The notes under the pieces were generated by a model, which ran no database searches, was not told the DNA's origin, and saw nothing but the letters and a program-made list of their open reading frames with translations. From Mangrovibacter yixingensis (GTDB lineage Bacteria; Pseudomonadota; Gammaproteobacteria; Enterobacterales; Enterobacteriaceae): a stretch of DNA of 64,000 nt. This document shows, piece after piece, positions 1-10,671 of this stretch. Where the stretch lies: contig NZ_JAIVKM010000007.1 in assembly GCF_020523985.1 (NCBI RefSeq), positions 1 through 64,000 of the forward strand, in the 5' to 3' direction. A program made the position numbers and the translations under genes. Position 1 is the first letter of the stretch. Each line of letters begins with the position of its first letter.

Positions 1-12
1 CGCGGGCTGCGT

Positions 13-40
13 ATATTACGCTTTCCCGCTGCAGAGTCAA
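13..40 (-). promoter_or_regulatory. rRNA operon P2 promoter, reading left
   Basis: On the minus strand a -35 TTGACT (35-40) and a -10 TAATAT (13-18) are separated by 16 bases, followed by a GC-rich start region. Sequence and context closely resemble E. coli rrn P2. The rRNA genes lie beyond the left edge, matching the E. coli position of rrsC beside yieP. Confidence 0.85.
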
Positions 41-110
41 GCATTTATTTTCACTTAACTTTGCCTGACAGGCCGGTTTGTTTGCCGTTGTGCCGTGTCA
101 GTGGTGGCGC

Positions 111-138
111 ATTATAGGGACTCTGCTCAGACAGGCAA
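111..138 (-). promoter_or_regulatory. rRNA operon P1 promoter, reading left
   Basis: On the minus strand -35 TTGCCT (133-138) and a perfect -10 TATAAT (111-116) are 16 bases apart. A GCGCC discriminator follows the -10, the GC-rich element typical of stringently controlled rrn P1. An A/T-rich stretch at about 139-165 sits where an UP element belongs. P1 and P2 are about 98 bases apart, similar to E. coli. Fis sites were not resolved. Confidence 0.88.
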
Positions 139-192
139 GTAAAAATTTAAAAAAATTAACTAAGCGCACTTTTTTTCACCACCCCGATGAGA

Positions 193-224
193 AATTCAGC
201 AAATATGCTGTTATTTGCTGAATT
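193..224. promoter_or_regulatory. Perfect 13-bp inverted repeat upstream of yieP
   Basis: Arms 193-205 and 212-224 are exact reverse complements around a 6-base centre; each contains TTCAGCAAATA. It lies 64 bases upstream of the yieP start codon and downstream of the start of rrn P1 on the other strand. GntR-family proteins such as YieP bind palindromes, so an autoregulatory operator is the simplest reading. There is no T-run, so it is unlikely to be a terminator. Confidence 0.5.
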
Positions 225-288
225 AAACGCCATGAAAGAGTGCCGAGTGGCATACTAAAGCAGTCAAGATGCCTGAGGATTACCCCGC

Positions 289-978
289 ATGTCATTAAAT
301 GCACAACAACTGGCGGCCCAAAAAAACCTTTCCTGGGTACTGGCCGAGAAATTAGCCCGCAAAATACTGACTGGTGAGTATGAGTCAGGATCTATTTTAC
401 CTGGCGAAATGGAGTTAGGTGAACTGTACAGCGTCAGCCGAACGGCGGTGCGTGAAGCTGTAAAAACCCTGGCTGCAAAAGGTATGGTGCTTCCCAGACC
501 ACGTATTGGTACGCGGGTTATGCCCCGCAGCAACTGGAACTTCCTCGATAAAGAGTTACTCACCTGGTGGATGACCCAGGATAACTTCAGTGAAATAGTT
601 AATTACTTCCTGATAATGCGTAATAGCCTTGAACCCCAGGCCTGTGCGCTGGCGGCAAATAATGGTACCGGTGAGCAAAAAGCCCGCCTGGCATCAACAA
701 TGGAAGATATGAAAGCACTACGAACTAAATATGATCGCGAAACATGGGTAGATATAGATACTACTTACCACGAACAAATTTACATCATGAGCGGAAATCC
801 ATTTCTTTCTTCTTTTGCGAACCTGTTCAGGTCTGTTTATTACAACTATTTTTCTTCTATTGCTAACAATGAAGTTATCAAACTCGACAGCCATCAGGCT
901 ATTGTCGACGCAATCATAAAAGGCGACAGTCAACAGGCGTTCATTGCCTGCCAGGCATTGCTGGCTGAAGATAAATAA
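289..978 (+). CDS. yieP: YieP, GntR/FadR-family transcriptional regulator
   Basis: 229 residues against about 230 for E. coli YieP, similar throughout. Residues 10-78 form the winged helix-turn-helix, with SRTAVREAVKTL as recognition helix and PRIGTR in the wing. Residues of about 100-225 form an all-helical FCD-type effector domain. It is followed after 33 bases by hsrA on the same strand, the gene pair and order seen in E. coli beside an rRNA operon. The effector is not established by the sequence. A perfect palindrome upstream (193-224) may be its operator. Start chosen at ATG 289, after a GAGGAT ribosome site. Confidence 0.92.
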   Translation: MSLNAQQLAAQKNLSWVLAEKLARKILTGEYESGSILPGEMELGELYSVSRTAVREAVKTLAAKGMVLPRPRIGTRVMPRSNWNFLDKELLTWWMTQDNFSEIVNYFLIMRNSLEPQACALAANNGTGEQKARLASTMEDMKALRTKYDRETWVDIDTTYHEQIYIMSGNPFLSSFANLFRSVYYNYFSSIANNEVIKLDSHQAIVDAIIKGDSQQAFIACQALLAEDK

Positions 979-1011
979 CCATACACCAGGCGTACAAACA
1001 GCAGGATTGGT

Positions 1012-2406
1012 ATGCTCCATAAAGCTCGAAGCATGTCTGGCTTGCCATGGATAGCCGCGATGGCTTTCTTTATGCAGGCGCTTGACGCAACTATCTTAAA
1101 CACAGCGCTTCCGGCTATTGCTCACAGCCTGAATCGTTCTCCCCTGGCAATGCAATCGGCGATTATCAGTTACACGCTGACTGTCGCCATGTTGATTCCT
1201 GTTAGTGGGTGGCTGGCAGACAGATTTGGTACACGCCGGGTTTTCATGATTGCTGTCACCTTGTTTACACTGGGTTCACTGGCATGCGCGCTATCCGGAT
1301 CTCTGGGCCAACTGGTCATCTTCCGTGTCATTCAAGGGGTTGGTGGGGCAATGATGATGCCTGTAGCCAGGCTTGCACTATTGCGTGCTTACCCACGCAG
1401 TGAACTGCTTCCAGTTTTAAACTTTGTCACTATGCCCGGTCTGGTGGGCCCGATTTTAGGACCTTTACTGGGAGGGATTCTTGTTACATGGGCGAGCTGG
1501 CACTGGATATTTCTCATCAATATCCCGATAGGAATTATGGGGCTGCTTTATGCCAGAAAGTACATGCCCAATTTCACGACACCCCCAAGGCATTTTGATC
1601 TGCCAGGGTTTTTGTTATTTGGCCTGAGTTTGGTTCTTATCTCCAGTGGTGTTGAGTTATTTGGTGAAAAGATTGTTGAGCCCTGGCTGGCTGGCAGTAT
1701 TACGCTGGGAGGAATCGCATTACTGCTAGGGTATGTGACTCATGCTCATAACCATCCGGCACCACTGATTGCCTTGCCTCTATTCAGAACACGCACATTC
1801 TCGGTAGGTATTTTGGGCAATATAGCCTCCCGCCTTGGTACCGGGTGCATTCCTTTCCTGATGCCGTTAATGCTTCAGGTGGGGTTTGGTTTCCCGGCGT
1901 TTATAGCTGGTTGCATGATGGCTCCAACAGCTGTTGGGTCTATTCTGGCAAAATCGACAGTGACACAAGTGCTGAGGAAATTCGGCTACCGCACCACACT
2001 GGTGGGAATTACCATTTTTATTGGCTTGATGATTGCCCAGTTCTCCCTGCAATCACCCGGTATGGCTCTATGGGAACTGATTTTACCACTGTTTATTTTA
2101 GGCATGGCAATGTCCACACAGTTTACGTCCATGAACACCATTACACTTGCCGACCTGTCTGATGAAGATGCCAGTAGCGGGAACAGCGTTTTGGCCGTTA
2201 CACAACAATTATCCATTAGCCTGGGCGTGGCAGTCAGTGCTGTAGTTTTACGCTTCTATGCCGGATTTCCGCACCTTGATACCATTGCACAATTCCACCA
2301 TACGTTTATGACGATGGGGTTGATCACAATGCTGTCTGGCGCCGTCTTTTTAATGTTGAAGAAGAAAGACGGGAGAAATTTAATTGCCAGAAAAATGCAT
2401 GACTAG
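1012..2406 (+). CDS. hsrA: HsrA, DHA2-type MFS drug/solute transporter
   Basis: 464 residues of mostly hydrophobic segments consistent with a 14-helix DHA2 major-facilitator protein in the inner membrane. Visible motifs are [11 protein letters not shown] (24-34, motif D1) and [11 protein letters not shown] (66-76, motif A). It is close to E. coli HsrA, whose C-terminal tail is slightly longer. Such transporters exchange substrate for protons; the natural substrate is uncertain. It probably shares a transcript with yieP. Its last four bases overlap the 3' end of the convergent rbsR. Confidence 0.9.
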   Translation: MLHKARSMSGLPWIAAMAFFMQALDATILNTALPAIAHSLNRSPLAMQSAIISYTLTVAMLIPVSGWLADRFGTRRVFMIAVTLFTLGSLACALSGSLGQLVIFRVIQGVGGAMMMPVARLALLRAYPRSELLPVLNFVTMPGLVGPILGPLLGGILVTWASWHWIFLINIPIGIMGLLYARKYMPNFTTPPRHFDLPGFLLFGLSLVLISSGVELFGEKIVEPWLAGSITLGGIALLLGYVTHAHNHPAPLIALPLFRTRTFSVGILGNIASRLGTGCIPFLMPLMLQVGFGFPAFIAGCMMAPTAVGSILAKSTVTQVLRKFGYRTTLVGITIFIGLMIAQFSLQSPGMALWELILPLFILGMAMSTQFTSMNTITLADLSDEDASSGNSVLAVTQQLSISLGVAVSAVVLRFYAGFPHLDTIAQFHHTFMTMGLITMLSGAVFLMLKKKDGRNLIARKMHD

Positions 2407-3395
2407 GCGGAACCTCTGATGATGAGTTCTGGCGTAAGCTGTAAACGCTGCTGCTGCTGTGCTGGTTCAGCCATACGATGAATAAGCACATCAATTGCCA
2501 GCTCACCCAATTCATCTTTTGGTTGATGAATAGTGGTGAGTGGCGGAGTCATATACTGCGCCAGTTCAATGTCATCATAGCCAATAACTGCCATATCCTG
2601 AGGCACAGACACTCCTGCCTGATACAGAGCCTGATATGCGCCAACGGCCATCGCATCATTACCGGCAAAAACAGCGTCAGGCCGCTCAGGTAACGCAAGT
2701 AATGACTGCATAGCCTGGTAGCCACCAGAAAACTCAAAATCACCGGTAATTTCATACCCTTCAGGGATAGTTAACCCAGCACGGGACATGGCAGCACGGT
2801 AACCGTCAAGACGGAGGCGGGAAGGTGTTTTATCTAATGGACCAGTAATGCAAGCGATACGCTGGTAGCCTTTGTCAATAAGGTACTGAGTGGCCATGTC
2901 GCCTCCCAGTAATGAGTTATCCTGAATCAGATCACTGGGGCCACTAAATGGCTCCCAGTCCATCATCACAATAGGAATTGCCGGGTAACGCGCAATAATA
3001 GCGGGGGAAGGTTGGTGTGTTTCAGTACACAATAACAGTAACCCATCGACACGCTTTTGCAGCAATGTTTCCAGGTTGCGGTTCATACGCTGTTCATTGC
3101 CCTCGGTATTACACAGCACCAGACTGTAGCCCCGTTCGAAACAACTCCGTTCCACGCCACGAACCAGTTCCGAATAAAACGGGTTGGTACTGGCGGTAAT
3201 CAGCATTCCGATAGTACGGGTCTGGTTCAACTTCAGGCTTCTGGCCAGAGCCGAAGGCGCGTAGTTAAGCTGTTTGACAGCCGACTCGACCTTTTCACGC
3301 ACCGGGTCACTGACATAGCGGTCATTGTTGATGACATGAGAAACCGTTGATGTGGAAACCCCCGCCAGCCGCGCCACATCTTTCATTGTCGCCAC
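2403..3395 (-). CDS. rbsR: RbsR, LacI-family ribose operon repressor
   Basis: 330 residues. Residues 1-55 are a LacI-type helix-turn-helix plus hinge ([20 protein letters not shown]), the rest a periplasmic-binding-protein-like ligand domain ([34 protein letters not shown]). It is the last gene of the ribose operon, 5 bases after rbsK, and should repress rbsD in the absence of ribose through the GAAACGTTTC palindromes at 8227-8246 and 8309-8325. Confidence 0.95.
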   Translation of the reverse strand: MATMKDVARLAGVSTSTVSHVINNDRYVSDPVREKVESAVKQLNYAPSALARSLKLNQTRTIGMLITASTNPFYSELVRGVERSCFERGYSLVLCNTEGNEQRMNRNLETLLQKRVDGLLLLCTETHQPSPAIIARYPAIPIVMMDWEPFSGPSDLIQDNSLLGGDMATQYLIDKGYQRIACITGPLDKTPSRLRLDGYRAAMSRAGLTIPEGYEITGDFEFSGGYQAMQSLLALPERPDAVFAGNDAMAVGAYQALYQAGVSVPQDMAVIGYDDIELAQYMTPPLTTIHQPKDELGELAIDVLIHRMAEPAQQQQRLQLTPELIIRGSA

Positions 3396-3400
3396 AAAAA

Positions 3401-4330
3401 CTATCCTTGCTCAGAAAGAAAACGGTCAATCTCTTCACGCCATGGTACCGATGGCTGAGCCCCTTTGCGGGTTACCGCAATGGCGGCAGCGGCATGACCA
3501 AAACGAATGGCGTCCTGCAACTGTTTCCCTTCAATCAACGCAGTAACCAGCGCGCCATTAAAGGTATCACCAGCGGCAATCGTATCTACGGCTTTAACTT
3601 TGAATCCGGCAATACGTTCATTAATACTTCCGTCACTTACCCACACACCACGGCTTCCCATGGTTATCATGACGATACCAATGCCTTTTTCATGTAGCTT
3701 TTGTGCGGCTTTGGAGGCATCAGCTTCTGTTTCAACACGAATACCGGTTAATTTCTCTGCTTCCGTTTCATTAGGGGTAATAATATCCACCAGAGCCAGT
3801 AATTCATCAGAAAGTGGGCAGGCTGGAGCTGGGTTAAGAATAACAGTGGTATCGTTCTGATGAGCAATACGGGCAGCAGTAAGTACACTTTCCACTGGGG
3901 ACTCCAGTTGCATCAATAATGCTGATGCACTGGCAATCAGTGTATTGTGCTTTTCTACCCGCTCAGGCGTTAGTGCGCTATTGGCACCTGCATGAATACC
4001 GATAACGTTCTCACCCTCCTGGTTTACGAAAATAAGCGCTACCCCAGTAGATTCCCCATCAACAGAATCAACCGGCGAAACATCAATGTTGTCGCTGGCT
4101 AACTGCTGACGTACTTGCTGACCAATATCATCGCCCCCAACACAAGCGATAAAAGAAATATTCGCGCCACTGCGGCCTGCAGCAACGGCTTGGTTGGCAC
4201 CTTTGCCACCAAAGGCAACCTGATAATGCTGACCAGTTACTGTTTCCCCAGGCGTTGGGAACTGCGCAAGGTTAAGAATATGGTCCGCGTTGATACTCCC
4301 CAGAACAACAAGCTTCTCAGTGGTCTTCAT
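3401..4330 (-). CDS. rbsK: RbsK, ribokinase
   Basis: 309 residues, the family length. It phosphorylates D-ribose to ribose 5-phosphate with ATP in the cytoplasm. PfkB-family marks are [10 protein letters not shown] (11-20), the substrate-binding [12 protein letters not shown] (41-52) and the catalytic loop [12 protein letters not shown] with Asp255 as catalytic base. It lies in the ribose operon between rbsB and rbsR, so imported ribose is phosphorylated at once. Confidence 0.96.
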   Translation of the reverse strand: MKTTEKLVVLGSINADHILNLAQFPTPGETVTGQHYQVAFGGKGANQAVAAGRSGANISFIACVGGDDIGQQVRQQLASDNIDVSPVDSVDGESTGVALIFVNQEGENVIGIHAGANSALTPERVEKHNTLIASASALLMQLESPVESVLTAARIAHQNDTTVILNPAPACPLSDELLALVDIITPNETEAEKLTGIRVETEADASKAAQKLHEKGIGIVMITMGSRGVWVSDGSINERIAGFKVKAVDTIAAGDTFNGALVTALIEGKQLQDAIRFGHAAAAIAVTRKGAQPSVPWREEIDRFLSEQG

Positions 4331-4352
4331 TATCAGGATGTCCTTTTTAGTT

Positions 4353-4373
4353 GCGCCACCTTACAGGTGGCGC
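4353..4373 (-). other. Hairpin between rbsB and rbsK
   Basis: Arms GCGCCACC (4353-4360) and GGTGGCGC (4366-4373) pair perfectly around a 5-base loop. Without a clear U-run downstream, it is more likely an mRNA-stabilising or attenuating stem that leaves more binding protein (rbsB) than kinase message, as is common after binding-protein genes. Confidence 0.6.
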
Positions 4374-4397
4374 TGCCATGCTTTTCTTAATGTCGTG

Positions 4398-5285
4398 TTA
4401 TTTGGTAACCAGTTTCAGATCCACCGGAATTTTAGCTTCAACTTTTTCGCCTTTAAGCACTTTATCTGCCGTTTCAACGCCGATAACGCCAATTTGCTCA
4501 GGCTGCTGGGCAACTGTGGCACCCATTTTTCCACTTTCAACCGCTTTGATACCGTCATCGGTGCCATCAAAGCCAACAACTAATACACCTGATTTCCCTG
4601 CGGTTTGCAGAGCACGTAACGCACCCAATGCCATTTCATCATTCTGCGCAAACACGGCCTGCACATCAGGATGCGCAGTCAGCAGGTTTTGCATAACGTT
4701 CAGGCCTTTTGTACGGTCGAAGTCTGCAGGCTGGCTGGCAAGAACATTAAATTTATGAGCAGCAACCGCCTGGGCAAAACCTTCACCACGTTCGCGCGCA
4801 GCAGAAGTCCCGGCAATCCCCTGTAACTCAATAACTTTGGCGTTATCGCCAAGTTTTTTCGCAATAAAGTCACCCGCCATTTTCCCACCAGCAACGTTAT
4901 CAGAAGCGATGTGGCTAACAACAATGCCCTGGTTTGCCACACGATCAAGGGTGATAACCGGGATTTTAGCCTGGTTAGCCATTTTCACTGCGTTGCCCAC
5001 AGCATCGGAATCAGTTGGGTTAATCAGCATCAGTTTAGTGCCACGTACTGTCAGATCCTGTACGTTAGCCAACTCTTTCGCCGGATTGTTTTGAGAATCC
5101 AGAATCACCAGGTTATAACCCAGTTTATTCGCCTCTTTTTGAGCACCGTCTTTCAGGGAAACAAAGAAGGGATTATTCAGAGTAGAAATAACCAGTGCGA
5201 TGGTATCTTTTGCCATGGCATTTGCACTCACTGTCGCGCTCAAAGCAACAGCAGAAACGAGGGTTGCCAGTTTTTTCATATTCAT
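4398..5285 (-). CDS. rbsB: RbsB, periplasmic ribose-binding protein
   Basis: 295 residues, nearly identical over long stretches to E. coli RbsB. A Sec signal peptide covers residues 1-25 and ends in ANAMA before KDTIALV. The mature protein is a two-lobe ribose receptor ([36 protein letters not shown]) that delivers ribose to RbsC/RbsA and also serves Trg chemotaxis in E. coli. It follows rbsC by 26 bases. Confidence 0.96.
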   Translation of the reverse strand: MNMKKLATLVSAVALSATVSANAMAKDTIALVISTLNNPFFVSLKDGAQKEANKLGYNLVILDSQNNPAKELANVQDLTVRGTKLMLINPTDSDAVGNAVKMANQAKIPVITLDRVANQGIVVSHIASDNVAGGKMAGDFIAKKLGDNAKVIELQGIAGTSAARERGEGFAQAVAAHKFNVLASQPADFDRTKGLNVMQNLLTAHPDVQAVFAQNDEMALGALRALQTAGKSGVLVVGFDGTDDGIKAVESGKMGATVAQQPEQIGVIGVETADKVLKGEKVEAKIPVDLKLVTK

Positions 5286-5311
5286 ATCAAGATGTCCTGT
5301 AGAGTAATGAA

Positions 5312-6277
5312 TTACTGCTTTTTGTTGTCCACCAGCACCGCCAACAAAATTACAACCGCTTTGACGATCATCTGGTAATAGGAAGAAACACCTAATAAAT
5401 TCAAACCATTATTCAGGAAGCCCAAAATCAGCGCGCCGATAAGCGTTCCCATAATGCGCCCTTTCCCGCCAGCAAGGCTGGTCCCACCGAGCACCACAGC
5501 GGCAATCGCATCTAATTCATACCCCGTCCCGGCAGTAGGTTGAGCAGAAGAAAGACGCGCGACCTCAATAATGCCAGCCAGAGAAGCCAGAAGGCCACAC
5601 AGGGAATAGACAATAATCTTTACTTTATCAACACTAATCCCGGACAGACGGGTTGCGGCTTCATTACCACCCAGCGCATAGATGTAACGGCCCAGGCGCG
5701 TATGGTGCAACATATACCATGCAGCAGCGAACACGATTGCCATAATCCATACTGGCGTTGGGATACCCAGTGGGCGACCAATACCAAACCAGCCAAACAA
5801 GTCTGCGTTATCGGAAAACCCTGTGTTAACCGGGCTACCATTGGTGTACACCATGGTCACCCCGCGCAGTAACAGCATCATGACCAGTGTGGCAATAAAC
5901 GCCTGCACCCGCCCTTTCGCAACAATCACCCCGGTAACGCCACCAATAGCCGCACCCAGCGCCAGAGCAGCAGCGATGGCAACCAGTGAATTGACTTCAA
6001 TCCCCACAATGGATGCTGCCACAGCCCCCGTTAACGCCAGTAACGAACCAACGGACAAATCAATACCAGAGGTGAGGATAACCAGCGTCATCCCGACGGC
6101 CATAATGGCGTTCACGGAGGTTTGCTGGAGAATATTAAACAGGTTGTTTACTGTGAAAAAATTAGGGCTCATTGTAGATACAATGGCAATCAGCACCAGG
6201 AGCGCAATCAGCGATTTTTGCTCCATCAGCCAGGCCTTACTGAACCAACGACGGGATGGAATAGACTGGGTACTCAT
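5312..6277 (-). CDS. rbsC: RbsC, ribose ABC transporter permease
   Basis: 321 residues, hydrophobic with about ten membrane segments, matching the E. coli permease from end to end. It carries the family signature [22 protein letters not shown] near residues 240-262, the region that contacts the ATPase. It forms the membrane channel for ribose with RbsA and RbsB. Only 12 bases separate it from rbsA. Confidence 0.96.
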   Translation of the reverse strand: MSTQSIPSRRWFSKAWLMEQKSLIALLVLIAIVSTMSPNFFTVNNLFNILQQTSVNAIMAVGMTLVILTSGIDLSVGSLLALTGAVAASIVGIEVNSLVAIAAALALGAAIGGVTGVIVAKGRVQAFIATLVMMLLLRGVTMVYTNGSPVNTGFSDNADLFGWFGIGRPLGIPTPVWIMAIVFAAAWYMLHHTRLGRYIYALGGNEAATRLSGISVDKVKIIVYSLCGLLASLAGIIEVARLSSAQPTAGTGYELDAIAAVVLGGTSLAGGKGRIMGTLIGALILGFLNNGLNLLGVSSYYQMIVKAVVILLAVLVDNKKQ

Positions 6278-6289
6278 TTTTTGCTCCTG

Positions 6290-7786
6290 TTACACACGGG
6301 TAAGCTTGCCAACGGCGGCTGCCATCAAGACTTCCTGAGTGGCCTGCTCGCGTGTAAATACACCACCATGATGCCCTTCATGCATCACCATAATGCGATC
6401 ACTCATACCAAGCACTTCAGGCATTTCAGATGAGACCAGAATGATGCTCAGCCCTTCCGCCTTAAACTGGTTAATAAGCTGATAGATCTCTTTTTTTGCC
6501 CCGACATCCACACCACGAGTCGGTTCATCAAGGATAAGGACTTTAGGGCGGGTCATCAGGCCGCGGGCAATCGCTACTTTTTGCTGATTCCCTCCGGATA
6601 AGAAACCAATAACCTGGTTCATTGATGGTGTTTTGATATTAAACAAGCGGATAAAATCACTGACGGCCTGTTGTTCATCTTTATGTTTCAGGCTGCCACC
6701 GCCATGGCTGAAGTAGCGCAGGGCAGTCAAAGACATATTCTCTTTAACGGACATCCCCAGCACCAGGCCATCTTTTTTCCGGTCTTCCGAGATATAAACG
6801 ATGCCGTTCGCCAGGCCATCTTGTGGAGAGCGAGTAACCACCTCATGCCCATCAAGCGTGACATAACCACTGGTACGCCGCAGCGCACCATACAGCACTT
6901 TCATAAGCTCGGTACGGCCAGCGCCCATCAGCCCTGAAACGCCCAGGATTTCGCCTTTACGTAACGTAAAACTAATGTCATGCACACCTGGCCCGCACAG
7001 GTTATCCACTTTCAGGCGAACATCGCCTGGTGCATTATCAATATGCGGATACTGCTCTTCGAGTTTACGACCAACCATCATTTCTATCAGGCTGTCTTCT
7101 GTAAGCGAGCTGACTTCACGTTCGGCAATAAATTGCCCGTCACGAAACACGGTCACATCGTCGCAGATTTCAAAAATCTCTTTCATGCGATGTGAAATAT
7201 ATACAATGCCACGCCCTTGCGCTCTCAGCTCTCGAATGACATGGAACAACGACTCAGTTTCGGTATCAGTCAGGGCATCCGTTGGTTCATCCATAATGAT
7301 GACTCGGGATTCAAAACTCAGCACCTTGGCGATTTCAACCATTTGCTGGTCGCCGATAGATAAGTCACCCACCAGGTAGTCACTGGTAAAACGTAAATTC
7401 AGGTGCTTAAGCAGTGCATCGGCTTCGCGATACATACGTTTCCAGTCAATACGCCCAACCCGGTTAACAAACTCGCGGCCAAGAAAAATATTCTCAGCTA
7501 CAGTCAGTTGCGGGATAAGGTTAAGTTCCTGGTGGATAATACCAATACCCGCTTCTTGGGAATCTTTAGGCCCGCTGAATGTTGTCTCTTTTCCCAGCCA
7601 AAGAAGTTCTCCGGCATCGCGGGAATAGATACCCGTAAGCACTTTCATCATGGTGGATTTACCCGCACCATTTTCGCCCACCAGCCCCATAACTCGGCCC
7701 GGCCAGACATTTAATGAAGCACCTGATAAGGCTTTTACGCCCGGGAACGCTTTATCGATCCCTTTGAGTTGCAGTAACGCGTCCAT
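6290..7786 (-). CDS. rbsA: RbsA, ribose ABC transporter ATPase (two fused domains)
   Basis: 498 residues with two nucleotide-binding domains. The first has Walker [10 protein letters not shown] (37-45), signature [11 protein letters not shown] and Walker [12 protein letters not shown]. The second has a degenerate Walker A (GLMGAGRTE) and signature [15 protein letters not shown], the usual asymmetry of sugar-importing ATPases. The start at 7786 is chosen because [14 protein letters not shown] aligns with the E. coli N terminus and AGGGG precedes it; an upstream in-frame ATG would add 19 unlikely residues overlapping rbsD. Confidence 0.95.
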   Translation of the reverse strand: MDALLQLKGIDKAFPGVKALSGASLNVWPGRVMGLVGENGAGKSTMMKVLTGIYSRDAGELLWLGKETTFSGPKDSQEAGIGIIHQELNLIPQLTVAENIFLGREFVNRVGRIDWKRMYREADALLKHLNLRFTSDYLVGDLSIGDQQMVEIAKVLSFESRVIIMDEPTDALTDTETESLFHVIRELRAQGRGIVYISHRMKEIFEICDDVTVFRDGQFIAEREVSSLTEDSLIEMMVGRKLEEQYPHIDNAPGDVRLKVDNLCGPGVHDISFTLRKGEILGVSGLMGAGRTELMKVLYGALRRTSGYVTLDGHEVVTRSPQDGLANGIVYISEDRKKDGLVLGMSVKENMSLTALRYFSHGGGSLKHKDEQQAVSDFIRLFNIKTPSMNQVIGFLSGGNQQKVAIARGLMTRPKVLILDEPTRGVDVGAKKEIYQLINQFKAEGLSIILVSSEMPEVLGMSDRIMVMHEGHHGGVFTREQATQEVLMAAAVGKLTRV

Positions 7787-7794
7787 AGAAACCC

Positions 7795-8214
7795 CTAAAA
7801 GGTCACGCCTGCGTGAAGAATAATATTCGCATACGGAGAACACTCCCCACTGCGAATGACCGCCTTACAGTCTGCGGTTTGTTTTTTAAATTTTTCATGA
7901 AGGACATAGGTCACTTCAATTTGATTCCCCTGGTGTTGCTGCAGCTGCCTGATTTGCTCAAGCAACGTTTCATGAAGAGTGGGATTGTGTTGCTTAATTT
8001 CTTCAGCCAGAGTCACTGCCTCAACCTGCATTTCTTGTATTACCACGCCAAAAACTTGCAAAAAGCCAGGCACACCATGAGTCAATGCCAGATCAATACG
8101 TTGGGTTGATGCTGGAACGGGAAGCCCGGCATCACCAATGGCGATAGTATCTGTATGCCCCAGACGGGAAATAACAGAAGAAATGTCAGCGTTCAGTACA
8201 GTGCCTTTTTTCAT
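7795..8214 (-). CDS. rbsD: RbsD, D-ribose pyranase
   Basis: 139 residues, the exact E. coli length. It interconverts the pyranose and furanose forms of ribose, supplying the furanose that ribokinase uses. The conserved catalytic region [20 protein letters not shown] with His20 is present. It is the first gene of rbsDACBKR and lies directly downstream of the operator at 8227-8246. Confidence 0.95.
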   Translation of the reverse strand: MKKGTVLNADISSVISRLGHTDTIAIGDAGLPVPASTQRIDLALTHGVPGFLQVFGVVIQEMQVEAVTLAEEIKQHNPTLHETLLEQIRQLQQHQGNQIEVTYVLHEKFKKQTADCKAVIRSGECSPYANIILHAGVTF

Positions 8215-8226
8215 CTTTACACTCCA

Positions 8227-8246
8227 TCAGCGAAACGTTTCGCTGA
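8227..8246. promoter_or_regulatory. RbsR operator 1
   Basis: A perfect 20-base palindrome, TCAGCGAAACGTTTCGCTGA, 13 bases upstream of rbsD. It matches the known E. coli RbsR operator, a LacI-family site with a central CG. Confidence 0.9.
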
Positions 8247-8308
8247 AAAGAGTTTAACGTCCTGAAAACGGGTTCAACAACAGATGAGTTAAAGAAATGT
8301 GATCGCTA

Positions 8309-8325
8309 TCGAAACGTTTCGCTGA
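8309..8325. promoter_or_regulatory. RbsR operator 2, upstream copy
   Basis: A second CGAAACGTTTCG palindrome at 8310-8321, flanked on the right by CTGA as in operator 1. The two centres are about 79 bases apart, near an integral number of helical turns. A TGTGATCG half-site just to its left (8299-8306) could be part of a CRP site. Confidence 0.7.
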
Positions 8326-8408
8326 TTTTAACTACGGCGTAAAGTGAAGCAAGTGACGGGAAAAGGAAGGCAAACACTGGCGTCCTTGCCAGCATCAAAG
8401 TACGCGCG

Positions 8409-10280
8409 TTAGATTTCGACCTGAGTACCCAGTTCGATAACACGGTTAGGGGGAATTTCAAATTGGTCTGGTGCCCGCAAGGCATTACGCTGCAACAAAA
8501 TAAACAGCTTGCCACGCAACCGCAGATACCACGGGCGTTTTCCGCCAATAATCAAAGACTCATGAGACATAAAGAAAGAGGTTTCCATCATTCGGCAGGT
8601 TAATCCTTCCAGGCCGCAACGGTGGAATACTTCTTCAACATTTGGCGTTTCACGCCACCCATAACTGGAGACCACCCGCCAAAACGTGGGGGAAAGCTGT
8701 TCAATGGATACACGACGCACATTGTGAACATAAGGTGCATCTTCGGTACGCAGGGTAAGTAAAATCACGCGTTCATGCAGTACCTTATTGTGTTTAAGAT
8801 TATGCAGCAGGGCGAATGGAATAACATTAAGCGCCCGTGACATATATACCGCAGTACCTGGTACTCGTACTGGCGGCGATTTTTCCAGGGAGGCAATCAT
8901 AGCTTCCAGAGAGTTGCCATGTTCATGCATCCGGCGTAGCAGGCGAAAACGCTCGCTTTTCCAGGTTGTCATGACAATAAACATCAGCAATCCAAGGGTC
9001 AGCGGCAACCAACCACCAGACAACACCTTCTGCAAGTTAGCGGAGAATAAAGGAATGTCGACACACAGTAGTGTCACCAAAATGATACCCACCACAACTT
9101 TGTTCCAGTGCCAGTTTTTACGCGCCACGGTACAGGCAAGAATGGAAGTCAGTACCATTGTCCCGGTCACCGCTATCCCATAAGCAGCCGCCAGGTTACT
9201 GGAATGTTCAAACCCAATAATTACCAGCACAACCGCAAAATAGAGCATCCAGTTAATAACCGGAATGTAAATCTGCCCCGATTCCCGTTCTGATGTATGG
9301 ATTATCTTCATGGGCGACAGGTAACCCAAACGTACAGCTTGCCGGGTTAACGAGAATACCCCAGAAATAACAGCCTGAGAGGCAATAACCGTTGCCAGCG
9401 TTGCCAGGATCAACAACGGAATCAGTGCCCAGTCAGGCGCTAACAAGAAGAAAGGGTTCTTGATGGTTTCAGGGTTTTTCAGTAATAAAGCCCCCTGACC
9501 AAAATAGTTCAATATCAAAGACGGTAACACCACCGCAAACCAGGCGATACGAATCGGCAGTTTGCCAAAATGCCCCATGTCGGCATACAGCGCTTCAACA
9601 CCGGTAATAGAAAGCACAACTGCTCCCAATGCCAGGAACGACACTTCTTTATGTTCCATAAAGAAACGCACAGCCCAAATGGGATTAATTGCATTAAGAA
9701 CTTCCGGATTAGCCATAATACTTCTGGCACCTAACACAGCGAGCACAGCAAACCAGGCCAGCATAATTGGCGCAAAAAGTTTGCCAACCATTCCTGTCCC
9801 ATGCTTTTGAATCATGAACAGCAGTGTCAGAACAATAATAGAAAGAGGAACGATATAGGCATCCAGTGACGGAGCCGCAATTTCCAGGCCTTCAATGGCA
9901 GACATAACTGAAATTGCCGGGGTGATAACGACTTCCCCATAGAAAAAACTGCCGCCGATCAGCCCCATAATAACCAGAACTGACGTCAGTTTAGCCGTGG
10001 TATTACGCCCGGCAAGCGACATTAATGTCAGTATCCCCCCTTCGCCTGCATTATCGGCACGCATAACAAAAGTCAGATACTTAATGGAAACAACAAAAAC
10101 CAATAACCAAAAAATCAGTGATAAAAAACCCAATACCGCGCCATATTCAACGCCAAAACCGAACTGACCGGAGAGACATTCACGCAGCGTATAAAGCGGA
10201 CTGGTACCTATATCGCCGTAAACCACCCCGATAGCCGCCAGTGTGACCGCTGGCAAAGCCTGCTTATTTTCAGTGCTCAT
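8409..10280 (-). CDS. kup: Kup, low-affinity K+/H+ symporter
   Basis: 623 residues (E. coli Kup has 622). About twelve membrane helices fill residues 10-430, beginning with the [17 protein letters not shown] signature typical of the KUP/HAK family, and a cytoplasmic C-terminal domain follows. It imports potassium with protons, important at low pH. It is transcribed alone, divergently from ravA. Confidence 0.96.
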   Translation of the reverse strand: MSTENKQALPAVTLAAIGVVYGDIGTSPLYTLRECLSGQFGFGVEYGAVLGFLSLIFWLLVFVVSIKYLTFVMRADNAGEGGILTLMSLAGRNTTAKLTSVLVIMGLIGGSFFYGEVVITPAISVMSAIEGLEIAAPSLDAYIVPLSIIVLTLLFMIQKHGTGMVGKLFAPIMLAWFAVLAVLGARSIMANPEVLNAINPIWAVRFFMEHKEVSFLALGAVVLSITGVEALYADMGHFGKLPIRIAWFAVVLPSLILNYFGQGALLLKNPETIKNPFFLLAPDWALIPLLILATLATVIASQAVISGVFSLTRQAVRLGYLSPMKIIHTSERESGQIYIPVINWMLYFAVVLVIIGFEHSSNLAAAYGIAVTGTMVLTSILACTVARKNWHWNKVVVGIILVTLLCVDIPLFSANLQKVLSGGWLPLTLGLLMFIVMTTWKSERFRLLRRMHEHGNSLEAMIASLEKSPPVRVPGTAVYMSRALNVIPFALLHNLKHNKVLHERVILLTLRTEDAPYVHNVRRVSIEQLSPTFWRVVSSYGWRETPNVEEVFHRCGLEGLTCRMMETSFFMSHESLIIGGKRPWYLRLRGKLFILLQRNALRAPDQFEIPPNRVIELGTQVEI

Positions 10281-10671
10281 AGACTAATCTTTTCGTTTAG
10301 ATTTAACTCGTGCGCTTAGTCCCTTGGCCCACAAAAAGCGCTCAGTATGCACGATTGTGAGAAAAATCGTACCCCTAAATCGTATCCAGTTAATTTAGCG
10401 CAAATAACTTATACACTGATTCCAGGCTTATTTTAGTATCTATAAGAAACAGCTATAGGCCACTATCATCTCAGTAAGGTCTGAATGATGTAGTGAATAA
10501 CCCGGGCCAGACGTAACAACCATGAAGAAAAACCACGCTGTCTCAGCCCAGTCTTAGTGAAAAACGTTTATCACGAATAACACAACGAAAACCTGGCAAT
10601 ACTGCAGCATACAGAACGAAGCGTATATACTTCCGATACATCGCATTAATCGGGTGAGAAACAGATAAATT
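10281..10671. other. kup-ravA divergent intergenic region
   Basis: 391 bases without a gene. It must hold the kup promoter (minus) and the ravA promoter (plus). A TATACT -10-like hexamer lies about 45 bases before ravA. I found no strong palindrome, no small reading frame with a ribosome site, and no terminator. Confidence 0.5.
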
